DNA of 64,000 nucleotides, from contig NZ_HG916852.1 in NCBI RefSeq assembly GCF_000577275.2, forward strand, positions 1,987,001 to 2,051,000, written 5' to 3'. Source of the stretch: Rhizobium favelukesii. GTDB lineage: Bacteria > Pseudomonadota > Alphaproteobacteria > Rhizobiales > Rhizobiaceae. Made by a program: the position numbers and the translations under genes. This document shows positions 18,479 to 27,826 of the stretch, one piece after another. Numbering within the stretch: position 1 is the stretch's first letter; every line of letters begins with the position of its first letter. The notes beneath the pieces were generated by a model that saw nothing but the letters and a program-made list of their open reading frames with translations, ran no database searches and was not told the origin of the DNA.

Positions 18479-19501
18479 TCAGGCTGCGATGGCCTGGCGT
18501 GCCGTTGCCATCGTCATCTTGCGCTCGGCTCGCTCCTGCTGCGGCGAACGGTGGTAGAGTTCGCGATAACACTTAGAAAAATGCGAGGCAGAGACGAAGC
18601 CGCATGCGACCGCCACTTCGACCACCGGCATGGACGATTGCACCAGCAGATGGCGGGCGCGATCCAGCCTTATTTCCAGATAGTAGCGGGCCGGCGAGCG
18701 CCCCATTTCCTGGCGGAAGAGCCGTTCGATCTGCCGGCGCGACAGATCGACGCCATCGGCGATCTCCAGAAGCGAGAGCGGTTCGGAAAGGTTGCCCTCC
18801 ATCAGTTCGATGATGGAAAGAACCTTGGCATTCTGGACGCCGAGGCGCGCGCGCAGCGGCAGGCGCTGGCGATCGTTCGGGCTGCGCACGCGATCGGTCA
18901 GGTGCTGCTCGCAGACCCGGTTCACCAGCGTTTCGCCGAAATCCTGGCCGATCAAATTCAGCATCATGTCCAGCGAAGCAGTGCCGCCAGCACAGGTATA
19001 GAGATTGCTGTCCACTTCATAGAGATCGGCGTAGACCTCGGCCTGCGGAAAAGCTTCGGAGAAGCCAGGCAGGTTTTCCCAATGGATCGCACAGCGCTTG
19101 CCATTCAGCAGCCCCGCCTGGGCGAGGATATGTGCGCCCGTACAGAGGCTCCCGACGGCGACGCCGCGATTGTAGGATTCGCGCAGCCAAGCGCTGACGG
19201 ACTTGTTATTGAAGTCTTCGACATCGATGCCGGAACAGACCAGCACCATGCTCGGGCGATGCTCGCCACCGAGGTTGCGGCGCTCGTCGGCAAGCGACGT
19301 ATTTGCCTCGATACCGATGCCGCAGGAAGAATAGACCTTTTGCCCGTCAACCGAGGTCAGCCGCCACGTATAGGCCTGGTAGCCGAGCATACGGTTGGCG
19401 ATGCGCAGCGTATCGATTGCCGCTGAAAAAGGCAGCATCGTAAACTGCGGAACCATGAAGAAGACAAGAGAGCGTTGTTGCTTATGCGACATCTTATTCA
19501 T
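18479..19501 (-). CDS. GlxA family transcriptional regulator (DJ-1 domain plus AraC HTH)
   Basis: A 340-residue regulator: an N-terminal class I amidotransferase/DJ-1-like domain (about residues 10-190, with GSLCTGAHILAQAGLLNG) and a C-terminal AraC-type double HTH (about 220-325, with LSLLEIADGVDLSRRQIERLFRQEMGRSP and VAVACGFVSASHFSKCYRE). This class includes GbdR and CdhR, activators of betaine, dimethylglycine and carnitine breakdown. With a dimethylglycine/sarcosine dehydrogenase 2.5 kb away, control of that gene is a reasonable inference. An alternative start (MSHKQQRS) lies three codons downstream. Confidence 0.87.
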   Translation of the reverse strand: MNKMSHKQQRSLVFFMVPQFTMLPFSAAIDTLRIANRMLGYQAYTWRLTSVDGQKVYSSCGIGIEANTSLADERRNLGGEHRPSMVLVCSGIDVEDFNNKSVSAWLRESYNRGVAVGSLCTGAHILAQAGLLNGKRCAIHWENLPGFSEAFPQAEVYADLYEVDSNLYTCAGGTASLDMMLNLIGQDFGETLVNRVCEQHLTDRVRSPNDRQRLPLRARLGVQNAKVLSIIELMEGNLSEPLSLLEIADGVDLSRRQIERLFRQEMGRSPARYYLEIRLDRARHLLVQSSMPVVEVAVACGFVSASHFSKCYRELYHRSPQQERAERKMTMATARQAIAA

Positions 19502-19739
19502 GAGACAAATCCGTGCTCGAGGTCGAATGCACTATTCGTTGCTTGGAATACGTCGTTTCGATATCCTGAAAGCGACATTCTCATGGATATATGCGGCCGC
19601 AAAGAGCAAATTTGCGACATTGCTGAAATTGACGAAGGTCAAATGACGATCGCTGCCTTCAAAAGTTCAAAAAAGGGCGATTGCCAAAAATATATGTCAC
19701 GGAAATTCAAGATTTAATATGGTGGCCGTCAAGACGGAG

Positions 19740-19773
19740 AAAGCGGCGCTGCACAAATGCGAGGCGCCGCTTT
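19740..19773 (-). terminator. Hairpin downstream of the small DUF1127-like gene
   Basis: AAAGCGGCGC and GCGCCGCTTT form a perfect 10-bp stem with a 14-base loop. It lies 26 bp after the stop of the minus-strand small gene; the pyrimidine run on the minus strand is short. Confidence 0.6.
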
Positions 19774-19798
19774 CACACGGGGAGGAATGTCGGATTCA

Positions 19799-19990
19799 TT
19801 ACATAACCTTGCGCTCATCCGCGTCATCCGCCGACGGCCAGCCAATGTCCTTGCGCATGTCGAAAGGCATGGATTCGATTTCGCGGGCGGCCTGCCACTG
19901 ATGCCATGCACGAACCAGTTTGCGGGCGTAGTCGGCAATATGCAGATGGGCTTCGCTTGAAGGCGTCTTGGTGTGCGTAATCGTCGTCAT
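19799..19990 (-). CDS. Small DUF1127-like protein
   Basis: A 63-residue protein whose C-terminal half (RAWHQWQAAREIESMPFDMRKDIGWPSAD) follows the pattern of rhizobial DUF1127-related miniproteins: aromatic and basic helix, then a conserved D-I-G-W/L motif. DUF1127 proteins in Agrobacterium and Rhodobacter have been linked to phosphate and carbon control and RNA turnover; no role can be assigned here. The ATG has a weak purine-rich leader. It is followed by a strong hairpin. It is the last core-like gene before the mobile island. Confidence 0.7.
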   Translation of the reverse strand: MTTITHTKTPSSEAHLHIADYARKLVRAWHQWQAAREIESMPFDMRKDIGWPSADDADERKVM

Positions 19991-21013
19991 GGCCTATTCC
20001 TTTCCTCGGCGGAGGACGCTTGTTTCATGCCTAGAATATGGGTGTTTCCATCCCATCAAACAAACGAATAGATTTTATGGATATCATCAGTGTTTTTGAA
20101 TGATGGCGGGCAGCTGGGCGCTCGGTCCAAACATCGATTGTCTTGTCTGGGGAAAAAATATTGTACTCTGAGGGAAGTTATTTCGTCTTTTTTTGGAAAA
20201 AATATGGGGTCTAGAGTCAACTAAAATTTCCAAAGCAAGCAAAATCAAGGGTTTAGTTTTTTGTCGCTTTTTGGGTTTGTTCGGAGAAATATCGTTGGAC
20301 CCCGACAAGCGGCGGAGGCGTCTCTCCGTAATGCAGGCGTCGCATAGTAGCCCTGAGCGAGTGCTGCCTGAGCATTTAGTTAGAGCTTTCATGGCACTGC
20401 CCTTCTGCTTAGTGTCAACGTCAGCGAAAACACTAAGGTGCGGCTCTCCTGTCGTCGGCAGACGAGCGCTAGCACCCATCCGCTACATTAACCTGTGCCT
20501 TCCAAAGTCCTCCCCCCAGCGCGAGCGACCCAATGGACGCCGGGCGATGCCTCGCGACTATCAAGATGAAGCGCTCCCGCGTGCTCCTGGGTTTGATCCC
20601 GCTTCGTTGCTTTGTGAACGATGGAGCTGCTGGGTCGGCTGTAAAACGCTCTAAAGGCCATGCGACGTGCAGCGGAATGCCTCCTTTGCAAGGGCGGAGG
20701 AGGAATGCAATGGGCAAGGAATTCTTTTGAACTTCCTTGCGCTCCATTAGGAAACAGTAAGGAATTCTTTTCCTTGAAAGGAATTCTAATTCACCGTCTG
20801 GCTGAAATTCCGACTGATATAATCTCGACCTAAGCATCAAGGAAATCTGGAAGGAAATTTATAATCACCGTTTCTTTAAGTCGTTGAAATAAATCCGTTG
20901 TTGGTCAAACGGAAGCATAGTGCCATTGATGTGCGCACAAGGAAAAGAAGTTGGAGATCGTGATTTCCTTCAGCACATACGGGAATAAATTCCGACTGCG
21001 CCGCTCTTTTCCA
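19991..21013. other. Gene-poor AT-richer stretch at the left edge of the island
   Basis: About 1 kb without a gene I can defend. Open frames here have no recognisable motif, poor leaders and atypical composition. The stretch contains A- and T-runs (20150-20280) and, at 20716-20945, a cluster of AAGGAA-type repeats. The left end of the Tn7-like element should lie in this stretch or in the repeat cluster. Confidence 0.5.
20716..20945. repeat. Cluster of AAGGAA repeats, candidate TnsB-binding transposon end
   Basis: The 13-mer AAGGAATTCTTTT occurs at 20716 and 20759; AAGGAATTCT recurs at 20778. The related AAGGAAATCT (20839), AAGGAAATTT (20851) and AAGGAA (20939) follow. TAATTCACCGT (20787) and TAATCACCGTT (20862) trail the third and fifth copies at matching distance, so a longer repeat of about 40 bp is present twice. 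Clusters of 20-30 bp repeats in an AT-rich end are what TnsB binds in Tn7-like elements. Position just outside tnsA fits the tnsA-proximal end. Confidence 0.45.
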
Positions 21014-21673
21014 CTAGGAATTTTTTTTACGATTAGGCGCTCTAAATCGTTTTTCACGCTTATAGCCAGCCGCGATTGGCTCTCCGACCAGCCAGTATCC
21101 GTTGTCTTGATATTCGAATTCGTCGGATTCCCATAGAATTTTGCCGACGCGCTGCGCGGGCTTCGCACCCTTAATCATGACGCCGTCGTCGATAAGTTGA
21201 GCTAATATCTCTGTGCGCCCAAGGGGATGCCCGGCGGCTTTGAGTATCTCCTTCGCACGTTCGCGTACGAGCGCGGTGAGAGTTGCACCTCTTCCGCTTG
21301 GCTGCCGCGTCTTGCGGCCTGCTACCGGGCCCAGGTTCTGGGTAGTGGTCTCCATCTGCTTGAGCAGATCGCGGAGCGCCTTCGTCTTGGCATCAGACGC
21401 CTTCGCCATTTGTCGGAGGGTATCTGCTCGTGCCTGCAGCACGTCAGCTCTCGATCTAAGCGAAGAGGCCTCCGCTTCCGACGAAGCGATGTTCTGTCTC
21501 AGTTCTCCAGCCCAGGCGGAAATATCAGGATCGCCGAATGTATCACTCTTTTTGTTAATTTTAAGATTCTCGTCTTCCTCCTGTTTGAGAATCATATATG
21601 AGTCATTCATGTTCGTTCGCATCTTTTCAAACCTGATTTGCCTCTGAGAATCGTACCGAGTTATAGCTTTCAT
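21014..21673 (-). CDS. Coiled-coil plus HARE-HTH-like winged-helix protein
   Basis: A 219-residue protein. Residues about 50-110 are a heptad-like coiled coil (SEAEASSLRSRADVLQARAD region). Residues about 130-200 look like a HARE-HTH winged helix (RAKEILKAAGHPLGRTEILAQLIDDGV ... VGKILWESDEFEYQDNGYW). The C terminus is strongly basic. HARE-HTH domains are known from chromatin and restriction-related proteins and from the RNA polymerase delta subunit, so DNA binding is likely. The start is uncertain (ATGs at codons 1, 18 and 22). It is divergent from tnsA with 76 bp between, so it shares the promoter region of the transposition operon and may regulate it or serve as a transposon accessory protein. 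Confidence 0.6.
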   Translation of the reverse strand: MKAITRYDSQRQIRFEKMRTNMNDSYMILKQEEDENLKINKKSDTFGDPDISAWAGELRQNIASSEAEASSLRSRADVLQARADTLRQMAKASDAKTKALRDLLKQMETTTQNLGPVAGRKTRQPSGRGATLTALVRERAKEILKAAGHPLGRTEILAQLIDDGVMIKGAKPAQRVGKILWESDEFEYQDNGYWLVGEPIAAGYKREKRFRAPNRKKNS

Positions 21674-21749
21674 GTCATTCGTAAACGTTGAAGATTGGTC
21701 GCAACCCTCACGATGTTCACTGAGATACAGATAAGGAGGACCTCGTCCC

Positions 21750-22562
21750 GTGCCAACTTACCGAGAGCCATATGTGGTTGAGTGGTATGCGTTTGGCAGG
21801 GCCGAGGGCGGCGGTCCTGTACGGTGGATCGCGAATGGTCACCGAAGGCATGCCGTGGGTCTATTGCCGCTCAACAAGAGCCGTCACATGGGCAGTCCAT
21901 GGGAATCCAGGGCTGTAGAGTCAGTCGTGCTGCGCATGTTGGCAGCCTGCTCGCGTGTCGTTGATATCGTCGCACAGCCTCATAGCCTTTTTATCGGGGT
22001 GAGGGGTATCAAAAGGCAGTTACGCTATACTCCCGACATCGAAGTTCGGGTCCACCCTTCATTCAGGGACGAACTCATCGGGGGCAGGCCACTTCATGAG
22101 ATTGTCGCGGCACCTTTCGCGGAACCCACGCACTCTTTCGATCCAGTGGCACTTGTTTTCGAACTGAAGTCGGATAGCGACCAAACTGTCAACGATGATG
22201 TTCCGAAGACGAAAATGGACATAGTGAAGGCGGTGTATGGCCATGGAGGCCACTCTTTTTTCACGCTCCATCACACTCCCCATATTGATCGCGATTTTAC
22301 CGATTCACTAATATTTCTGGAAATCGCAGCAAACGACCGTGTTGGGCCCTTGGAAAGGTCGCGGTGCGTTCTCGCATTCGGACGGGAGCAGTGGCTACCA
22401 TTCAGCACCCTTTCTGCAGAGCTTGGAGGGCAGCCCCGGGGCGATAGATTAGTCAAAGCCCTCCATTATAAGCATGCGGTTTCAATAGACTTGAGCAGGG
22501 GCCTTTCGCCTAGTTCGCCAGTGTGGCTTAGGCTTGCCGGAGAGCAATTCGGTAATGGTTAG
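21750..22562 (+). CDS. tnsA: TnsA-like transposon endonuclease
   Basis: A 270-residue protein with the restriction-like fold of TnsA, which makes the 5' cuts during cut-and-paste Tn7 transposition. Candidate active-site residues are E52/E57 in WESRAVESVV, D96 in RYTPDIEV and E138-x-K140 in VFELKS; spacing matches the E-D-K triad of TnsA. The segment VVDIVAQPHSLFIGVRG is typical of the family. The GTG start at 21750 follows an unusually strong AAGGAGGA site. The stop overlaps the tnsB start by 8 bp, so the operon is translationally coupled. Presence of TnsA implies excision rather than replicative cointegrates. Confidence 0.85.
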   Translation: MPTYREPYVVEWYAFGRAEGGGPVRWIANGHRRHAVGLLPLNKSRHMGSPWESRAVESVVLRMLAACSRVVDIVAQPHSLFIGVRGIKRQLRYTPDIEVRVHPSFRDELIGGRPLHEIVAAPFAEPTHSFDPVALVFELKSDSDQTVNDDVPKTKMDIVKAVYGHGGHSFFTLHHTPHIDRDFTDSLIFLEIAANDRVGPLERSRCVLAFGREQWLPFSTLSAELGGQPRGDRLVKALHYKHAVSIDLSRGLSPSSPVWLRLAGEQFGNG

Positions 22563-24855
22563 CATCCTTCTCGACGACCGTTTCTTTCTCCGCGACATAA
22601 TGGTGCCAGGCGAATTCTCCGTGGATGCGCTTAACAAGAAGGACATTTCTCTTTCGAGATATCCTCGCGGGGAGACTATACGCATCGAGTTCACAGAGTT
22701 CGCGGTGCGTCACGCGGGCGGACACATTACCAAGACAGCAAGTGCCGGACAGAAGCTTCCGACGATGAGAGTGAAGCATCTTCTTGCTCTATTCGAACCT
22801 GAAGGTCGCCAGGTTACGGCGGGTCAGGCTAAGGATCATGACGACGAGCTTGAAGCGGTTCTTTGGGCGGGAACCAAGCAGTTCTATGCCAATCGGTACA
22901 TCGATCACCGCGCAGAGGTAGGGTATTATACGAAGGGGGACCCTCATCTGTTGGCCTTTATCGCAGCCAACCATGCTGATGCAGCGAGTAGAGGGTTCGG
23001 GAAGACCATACCGTCAACGTCAACCATCAGAAAGCTCGTTTGCGGAAGGACTTCGCATGTCTCGCTTGTCGACTGCTTCCGCAAGGAAGGTAGTGGTGTA
23101 CGTGACAGAGGAATTTGGCCCAGCTGGGTTTATGAACTTGCGACCGAAGCGATAGAGGAGCGGTTCGACGGTGGGTTTGCCACGCCCGGCCAGGCATACG
23201 AGTGGTTCTTCGGCGAGTTTCATAAGGAACGGGACGAAGGCGTCGGAATTCCAACGGACAAGCGGCAGAAACCGCCGGATGAAAAAACGTTCAACAACTG
23301 GCTGAAGAAATACTCAACTAAAGAGAGGCTTGCAAAGCTTCAGGGCGAACGAGAAGCCGCGCGGCGACTGCAAGGGACTATCGTGCCACAGGATGCTCGA
23401 TACCCCCTACACATCGTCATCATCGATCAAACATTGGGAAACATTTGGTCAGCGGTCAAACGCCAGACGACAGAGAGTGGCCAGACTGATGCGGAGGAAG
23501 TGTTATCCGATGCGGAAGAAGCTGAAGTCCTTGATACGAAGCGCGTTGAGGTCGTTTACGCCGTTGACACGTTCACGAGGATGTCCCTTGGCATCATCTT
23601 GACCTTTGAGCCGCCGAGCATTTCGACGTTCATGGCGTGCTTGAAGATGGTCATGACACCAAAGACCGCGTGGGCAAGGCGGTTCCCGGACCTGACTGAC
23701 GCGACCGACGGCTACGGATGCCCCACTACCGTTGTCATCGACAACCTTCGTGCTCATGTCACCAAAAGCGTTCAGTTAGGTCTATTGTCGATTGGGATCG
23801 GCATCGAATACGCACCACTCGCGTCGCCGGAATGGAAGGCCATAGTAGAAAGAGCCATCGGGACCTGCAAACGAGTGATGGCCACGTTGCCGGGTGGATT
23901 CTCAATCGATGAAGACGTGACATCAGCAAATTATCGGAAATACGCTCGTTTCGATGTTGGAGAAATCAACGATCTGGTGATCCACAAGATCGTCACCGAA
24001 CACCACATGCTCGCGCACGGTGGAATCGATGAGCCACCGGCCTATCGATGGTCCAAACACCTGCCTTTGCACGGGCGTGGCATGGTAGCCGATATGCGCG
24101 TTCTCGACCTGCTACTCAGACGACGTGGTAAAGCCAAGCTCACGCCGAGCGGCGTGATGTTCAAAGGCCACCGATACCACAATACAGCATACGCGACCCA
24201 AATTTTGAATTCACGCGCGTCCGAGTTGGCGTCGAAATCTGGCAAGCGATCCACCTTAGAAGTCGAGGTGTTATGGAATCCTAGCGATGTCTCATCGCTT
24301 GGAGTGATCGATGCAAAATCGAACGACATACTGTTTTTCGGAAACGTTGACCCGGTGTTCGCGAACAAGGCCGTCTCGTTCAAATTCGCGACATCCGCGC
24401 GTCAGGCGAACAAGAAGATATTCGAAGAATACTATCCTTCCGCCACCAGGGCTAAGTACCTTCGCGAGTTTTTCGAAATGCTGCAAGCCCGCATCAAGAA
24501 GGAGACGCATCGCGATGCTAAGAAGACCGCGCGATTGCTCGAAGGCGGCAGAGCTGTTGTCATTTCGGCCGACGTTCAACAGTTCGACGTGGTCATCCCT
24601 GTGACCAATCTCGGCGTGTCGCAGGTTGATGTGCCGGTCCAACTTCGGCTGGAGCACATACAAGGGCCAACGGAAACGCCAAAACAGACTGGACTTAACC
24701 GGTCCATGAAGAAGACCGAAAAGACCGCTCCTCCGTCCCAACCGGTGAACCGCGATCAAGCCGACGCGCCCGCCATGTATGCAATGTCGGCCGAAGAGAG
24801 TGAAGCTTTCCTAGATCAGCTAGAGCGGAGTGGACGTCGCTCGCTTCGGCATTGA
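22555..24855 (+). CDS. tnsB: TnsB-like DDE transposase
   Basis: A 766-residue Mu/TnsB/TniA-type transposase that would cut and join the 3' ends. The catalytic triad is visible as D291 (HIVIIDQT), D396 (VVIDNLRAH) and E432 (WKAIVERAIG), giving a DD35E spacing. N-terminal regions (about 60-270) carry the HTH end-binding domains; a Mu-C-like beta barrel follows the core, and a proline/lysine-rich tail (about 715-766) should contact TnsC. The ATG at 22555 overlaps the tnsA stop; an earlier TTG at 22534 is less likely. The gene is intact. Confidence 0.9.
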   Translation: MVSILLDDRFFLRDIMVPGEFSVDALNKKDISLSRYPRGETIRIEFTEFAVRHAGGHITKTASAGQKLPTMRVKHLLALFEPEGRQVTAGQAKDHDDELEAVLWAGTKQFYANRYIDHRAEVGYYTKGDPHLLAFIAANHADAASRGFGKTIPSTSTIRKLVCGRTSHVSLVDCFRKEGSGVRDRGIWPSWVYELATEAIEERFDGGFATPGQAYEWFFGEFHKERDEGVGIPTDKRQKPPDEKTFNNWLKKYSTKERLAKLQGEREAARRLQGTIVPQDARYPLHIVIIDQTLGNIWSAVKRQTTESGQTDAEEVLSDAEEAEVLDTKRVEVVYAVDTFTRMSLGIILTFEPPSISTFMACLKMVMTPKTAWARRFPDLTDATDGYGCPTTVVIDNLRAHVTKSVQLGLLSIGIGIEYAPLASPEWKAIVERAIGTCKRVMATLPGGFSIDEDVTSANYRKYARFDVGEINDLVIHKIVTEHHMLAHGGIDEPPAYRWSKHLPLHGRGMVADMRVLDLLLRRRGKAKLTPSGVMFKGHRYHNTAYATQILNSRASELASKSGKRSTLEVEVLWNPSDVSSLGVIDAKSNDILFFGNVDPVFANKAVSFKFATSARQANKKIFEEYYPSATRAKYLREFFEMLQARIKKETHRDAKKTARLLEGGRAVVISADVQQFDVVIPVTNLGVSQVDVPVQLRLEHIQGPTETPKQTGLNRSMKKTEKTAPPSQPVNRDQADAPAMYAMSAEESEAFLDQLERSGRRSLRH

Positions 24856-24879
24856 CGACCTGTTTGAGGAACAAGAGCG

Positions 24880-25839
24880 ATGGATGGACGGCCGAACATA
24901 ACCACCGAATTTCGCCTCATGCGCATCGTCTATCCTGAGATGGTGGCTGCCCATTCCGCCTTTGACAACGTTCGAGAGGCGCGAAGAAGCGCACTAGAGA
25001 TTGGCGGGCGGTCGAAAATTGAAGGCTCGCTGGTCAGCCTTTTTGGAAAGTCGCACGCAGGAAAGACGACAATCCTGGAGGCCTACATGGAGGCAAGCTT
25101 TCCTGATGACGTCGATCCAGAAAAACTAGACAACAAAAGACCCCAGCGCAAAGTCGTCGCAATAACCTTGAACGGCGACTCTTCTCACATGAGTTTCCTC
25201 AAGCAAATTCTCCGAGCTTACAAAGACCCGTTTCCCGGTGACGGCAATGCGGACGACAAATTGGAAAGGATCATCAAGTACATCAATCACTACAAAACCG
25301 AGTTGTTGATCTTCGACGAGGCGAGCAACCTTCGCATCCGTAAAGCAACTGATCTTGACGCGACCAAGACCCACAATACGCTTCGTGGATTTGCCAAAAT
25401 GGGGTGTCCCGTTGTTGTCGCAGGTACGGAAGAGGCCGAAAGTAAGATACTCAGCGACGGCCAGCTCGTCAGCATGAATCACGACGTGTCGATAAAGACG
25501 TTAAAGCAAGACTGTGCAACAGATATGCAACTCTTCGGGAGTTACTGCGCCGATCTCGGCTTAGCATTGAAGGAGCATAAGCTCTTTCCCAAGCGCAGCA
25601 ACTTCGTCATCGACAATACCATCGCCTGTCTCTTTATCGCGAGTGGCGGCCTTCGTGGTCGTGTATCGCGCCTAGTCGAGCACGCCGCATATATTGCGCG
25701 ACAGGAGGATGCCGATGAGGTCCGGTTCGACCATCTAGAGGCCGCAACGGACGCGTATTCGATCAAGAATAAGATCGTCACCTACAATCCCTTTCGCGAG
25801 AGCCGCAAGACCCGGAAAAAGGAGACGCGCGTTGCCTGA
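24880..25839 (+). CDS. tnsC: TnsC/TniB-like AAA ATPase
   Basis: A 319-residue AAA+ regulator that would link a targeting protein to the transposase and give target immunity. Walker A is GKSHAGKT at residues 56-63; Walker B is LLIFDEAS with D146/E147; a sensor-like region VVVAGTEEAE follows. The protein is shorter than Tn7 TnsC (about 550) and close to TniB-type ATPases. It starts 24 bp after tnsB and overlaps the next gene by 8 bp. It appears intact. Confidence 0.88.
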   Translation: MDGRPNITTEFRLMRIVYPEMVAAHSAFDNVREARRSALEIGGRSKIEGSLVSLFGKSHAGKTTILEAYMEASFPDDVDPEKLDNKRPQRKVVAITLNGDSSHMSFLKQILRAYKDPFPGDGNADDKLERIIKYINHYKTELLIFDEASNLRIRKATDLDATKTHNTLRGFAKMGCPVVVAGTEEAESKILSDGQLVSMNHDVSIKTLKQDCATDMQLFGSYCADLGLALKEHKLFPKRSNFVIDNTIACLFIASGGLRGRVSRLVEHAAYIARQEDADEVRFDHLEAATDAYSIKNKIVTYNPFRESRKTRKKETRVA

Positions 25840-27728
25840 TCCCCTGAGCATACATTCAAGTAACCACGAGGTCGATGACATTGTCCGAGCGTTGTATCGG
25901 CCGCCTGCAGATGGCGATGACTTTGATGTTCTGCGGGAGGAGACGATAGATATGGTTTTTCCGGTTGCGCTTGAGCTGCAACCCGGTGAAAGCCTTCGCG
26001 ACGCTGCGTATCGCGCCACAGAGGAGAACGGATATCGGCGTACGCAGTTGGCAGTTCGTCTAGCGCGTCCCGTGTCGTTCAGGAGCTTATCGGGATTTAC
26101 ATCGATTGCCCACCAGGAGGATGTCTCTCGCATCGTCGATGTCCTCGGTATTCGCCGTGATGCCGAACACTTGCACAAGCTTTTGGAAAACCGTCAGGTC
26201 CGCTCCCGGCAGTTTGTTTCGTTTTTCGGTCACCACCTGCAGCGAGCCGACTTTTCACAGTTCCGTCGCGTCTCTCCCCGTGCACTTAGGGCGTCAGAGT
26301 ATCAACGGGCAATTTGGTCGGTCCGCTGGCTGCCCTGTGATCCCGAGACGATGGAGCGTCTAATGGATCGCTGCCCGGTGTGTCATGCCAATCTGGGCTG
26401 GCAAACGACCAGCGGAGTATCCTTCTGCCACAGGTGTACAGGTCCCAAGACCGACCTGCGCGATTTTCCGCAGCCGTTGGTCGAATGCAGTGACCCGGAT
26501 GCAATGCGGTTCGTCCTGGAGATTTTGGACCCGCTGATGTCGGACGGCTCCTTCCGGGCGCGATGGCCAACGGCCTATGCCGCGAACACACGAGCGGAGC
26601 TTTACCAATTCGTCGTTAAGCTGGCTATGGAATGCCAGCGCCACGAATCGCCGCCGTGGCCCTGTGAGCACCATCTCGACGAAGTGCCTCGAAATGGCCG
26701 CTCGTGCATTGTTAACTTGGCCCAAGGGGCTGGCTGAACTTGCTGATGGACAGAGCGTAATCCGCGACGACACTCGAATGCTCAGGTATCTTCAAGCAGA
26801 TGCTTCGCTGAGTACCCAGGTTCGTGCTGAAATCAAAGCGATCCTGAATGTTCGCACCCGTAAGATGGCTTTGACGGTATTCCAAGGGATGGAGAACCCC
26901 CCGAGTTCGTCGAGCGCTGTCACGCCGAATGCCCCTAAACGCAACGCTCGTACCAGCATGATGGAGCTGATCAACCGACCCGGCCATGTTCGGAGTAGGG
27001 CGGAGGTCGCAGTTCGTGTCGTCCGGGACATTGGTTCGGCTCGGTGCATTTCGCGTTACCTCGGCGCTCCGGTACCCGATGTTGTCGATCTTTACCTGTC
27101 CGGTCTTCTTTGTAGTCTTCGCGTCGAGATATCCATTTTGGGAATTGATCCAGCCATCCAAGAGAAAGAAATCAACATCATCGAGTGGATGGAGGACAAA
27201 CTGCCTTACGCGAAAGAGCCGAAAGGACATAGACTGGCAGCCGCGAAGTTTGCTCTCGACCCTAAGCACTCGCTCTCTTGGTCAGCGGTGTTACATGCCG
27301 CGTTGAGAGGGGACCTTGGCTTGCAGCGGGGGCCTCTCTCTGAGCGAGGATTTCTGCACGATCTCTATGTTGAGAACGTCAATCACCTTGAGACTCTCAG
27401 CCATCTCCCTTCAAGTGCCGACCGATTCGCCGATGTTTCGATTACCTCGACAGAGCTTGCCATGACTTTAGGGAAAAGCCGGACGGTCGCCGCCAATCTC
27501 GCAAAACATTTTCAGTGGCATGGCGCTACGACACTAAGAAAAGTTACCGACCTGCGACAATCATATGCGTTCGGTTTTGAACTGGCGGCCCTATGCTCGA
27601 TCAGAGGCTTCACAGTGCCCGAAATATTTTCGGTTTTGGATCGGGCACGAGTACCGCGCGTCAACATAGACAAAATGTCTTTGTGGGATAGGGGCGTGGC
27701 TCTGTCGTGCCTTGGATTGTATCCCTGA
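25832..27728 (+). pseudogene. tniQ: TniQ-family targeting protein, reading frame split (TniQ1)
   Basis: TniQ/TnsD proteins choose the target site. The first frame (25832-26737, TTG start coupled to tnsC) carries the TniQ N terminus (VALELQPGESLRDAAYRATEENG) and a zinc ribbon (CPVCHANLGWQTTSGVSFCHRC). It then loses homology near 26650 and stops. The +1 frame (open 26577-27728) picks up at ALLTWPKGLAELADG, which aligns with the second TniQ of this window (AIKGWPKKFAEVVEI), and runs to a full-length end. Together they would give about 630 residues. The cause could be a 1-bp insertion between about 26645 and 26680, a sequencing error, or recoding; I see no classical slippery heptamer. Function therefore uncertain. 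Confidence 0.75.
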
Positions 27729-27779
27729 GCGTGGTGGGCATGCCGTAAGTGCGCAGAAAGCTGCGAGCAGATGGCGGCC

Positions 27780-27817
27780 TGAAATCGGGAGCGGCCTTCC
27801 AGCAGCCCCCGATTTCA
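27780..27817. terminator. Bidirectional hairpin between tniQ1 and the OLD nuclease gene
   Basis: TGAAATCGGG and CCCGATTTCA pair perfectly over 10 bp around an 18-base loop. It sits in the 98 bp between convergent stops, so it probably ends both transcripts. Confidence 0.65.
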
Positions 27818-27826
27818 CCATCGGAA

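Noticed and set aside
18470..19426. 318-codon open frame on the plus strand
   Set aside because: Antisense to the GlxA regulator; lacks domains and leader.
20585..20600. GGGTTTGATCCC resembling a tRNA T-loop
   Set aside because: No acceptor, D or anticodon stem can be built around it, so it is not an integration-site tRNA.
20087..20840. Several overlapping open frames on both strands left of the transposon operon
   Set aside because: No recognisable family, inconsistent composition, no leaders; treated as non-coding.
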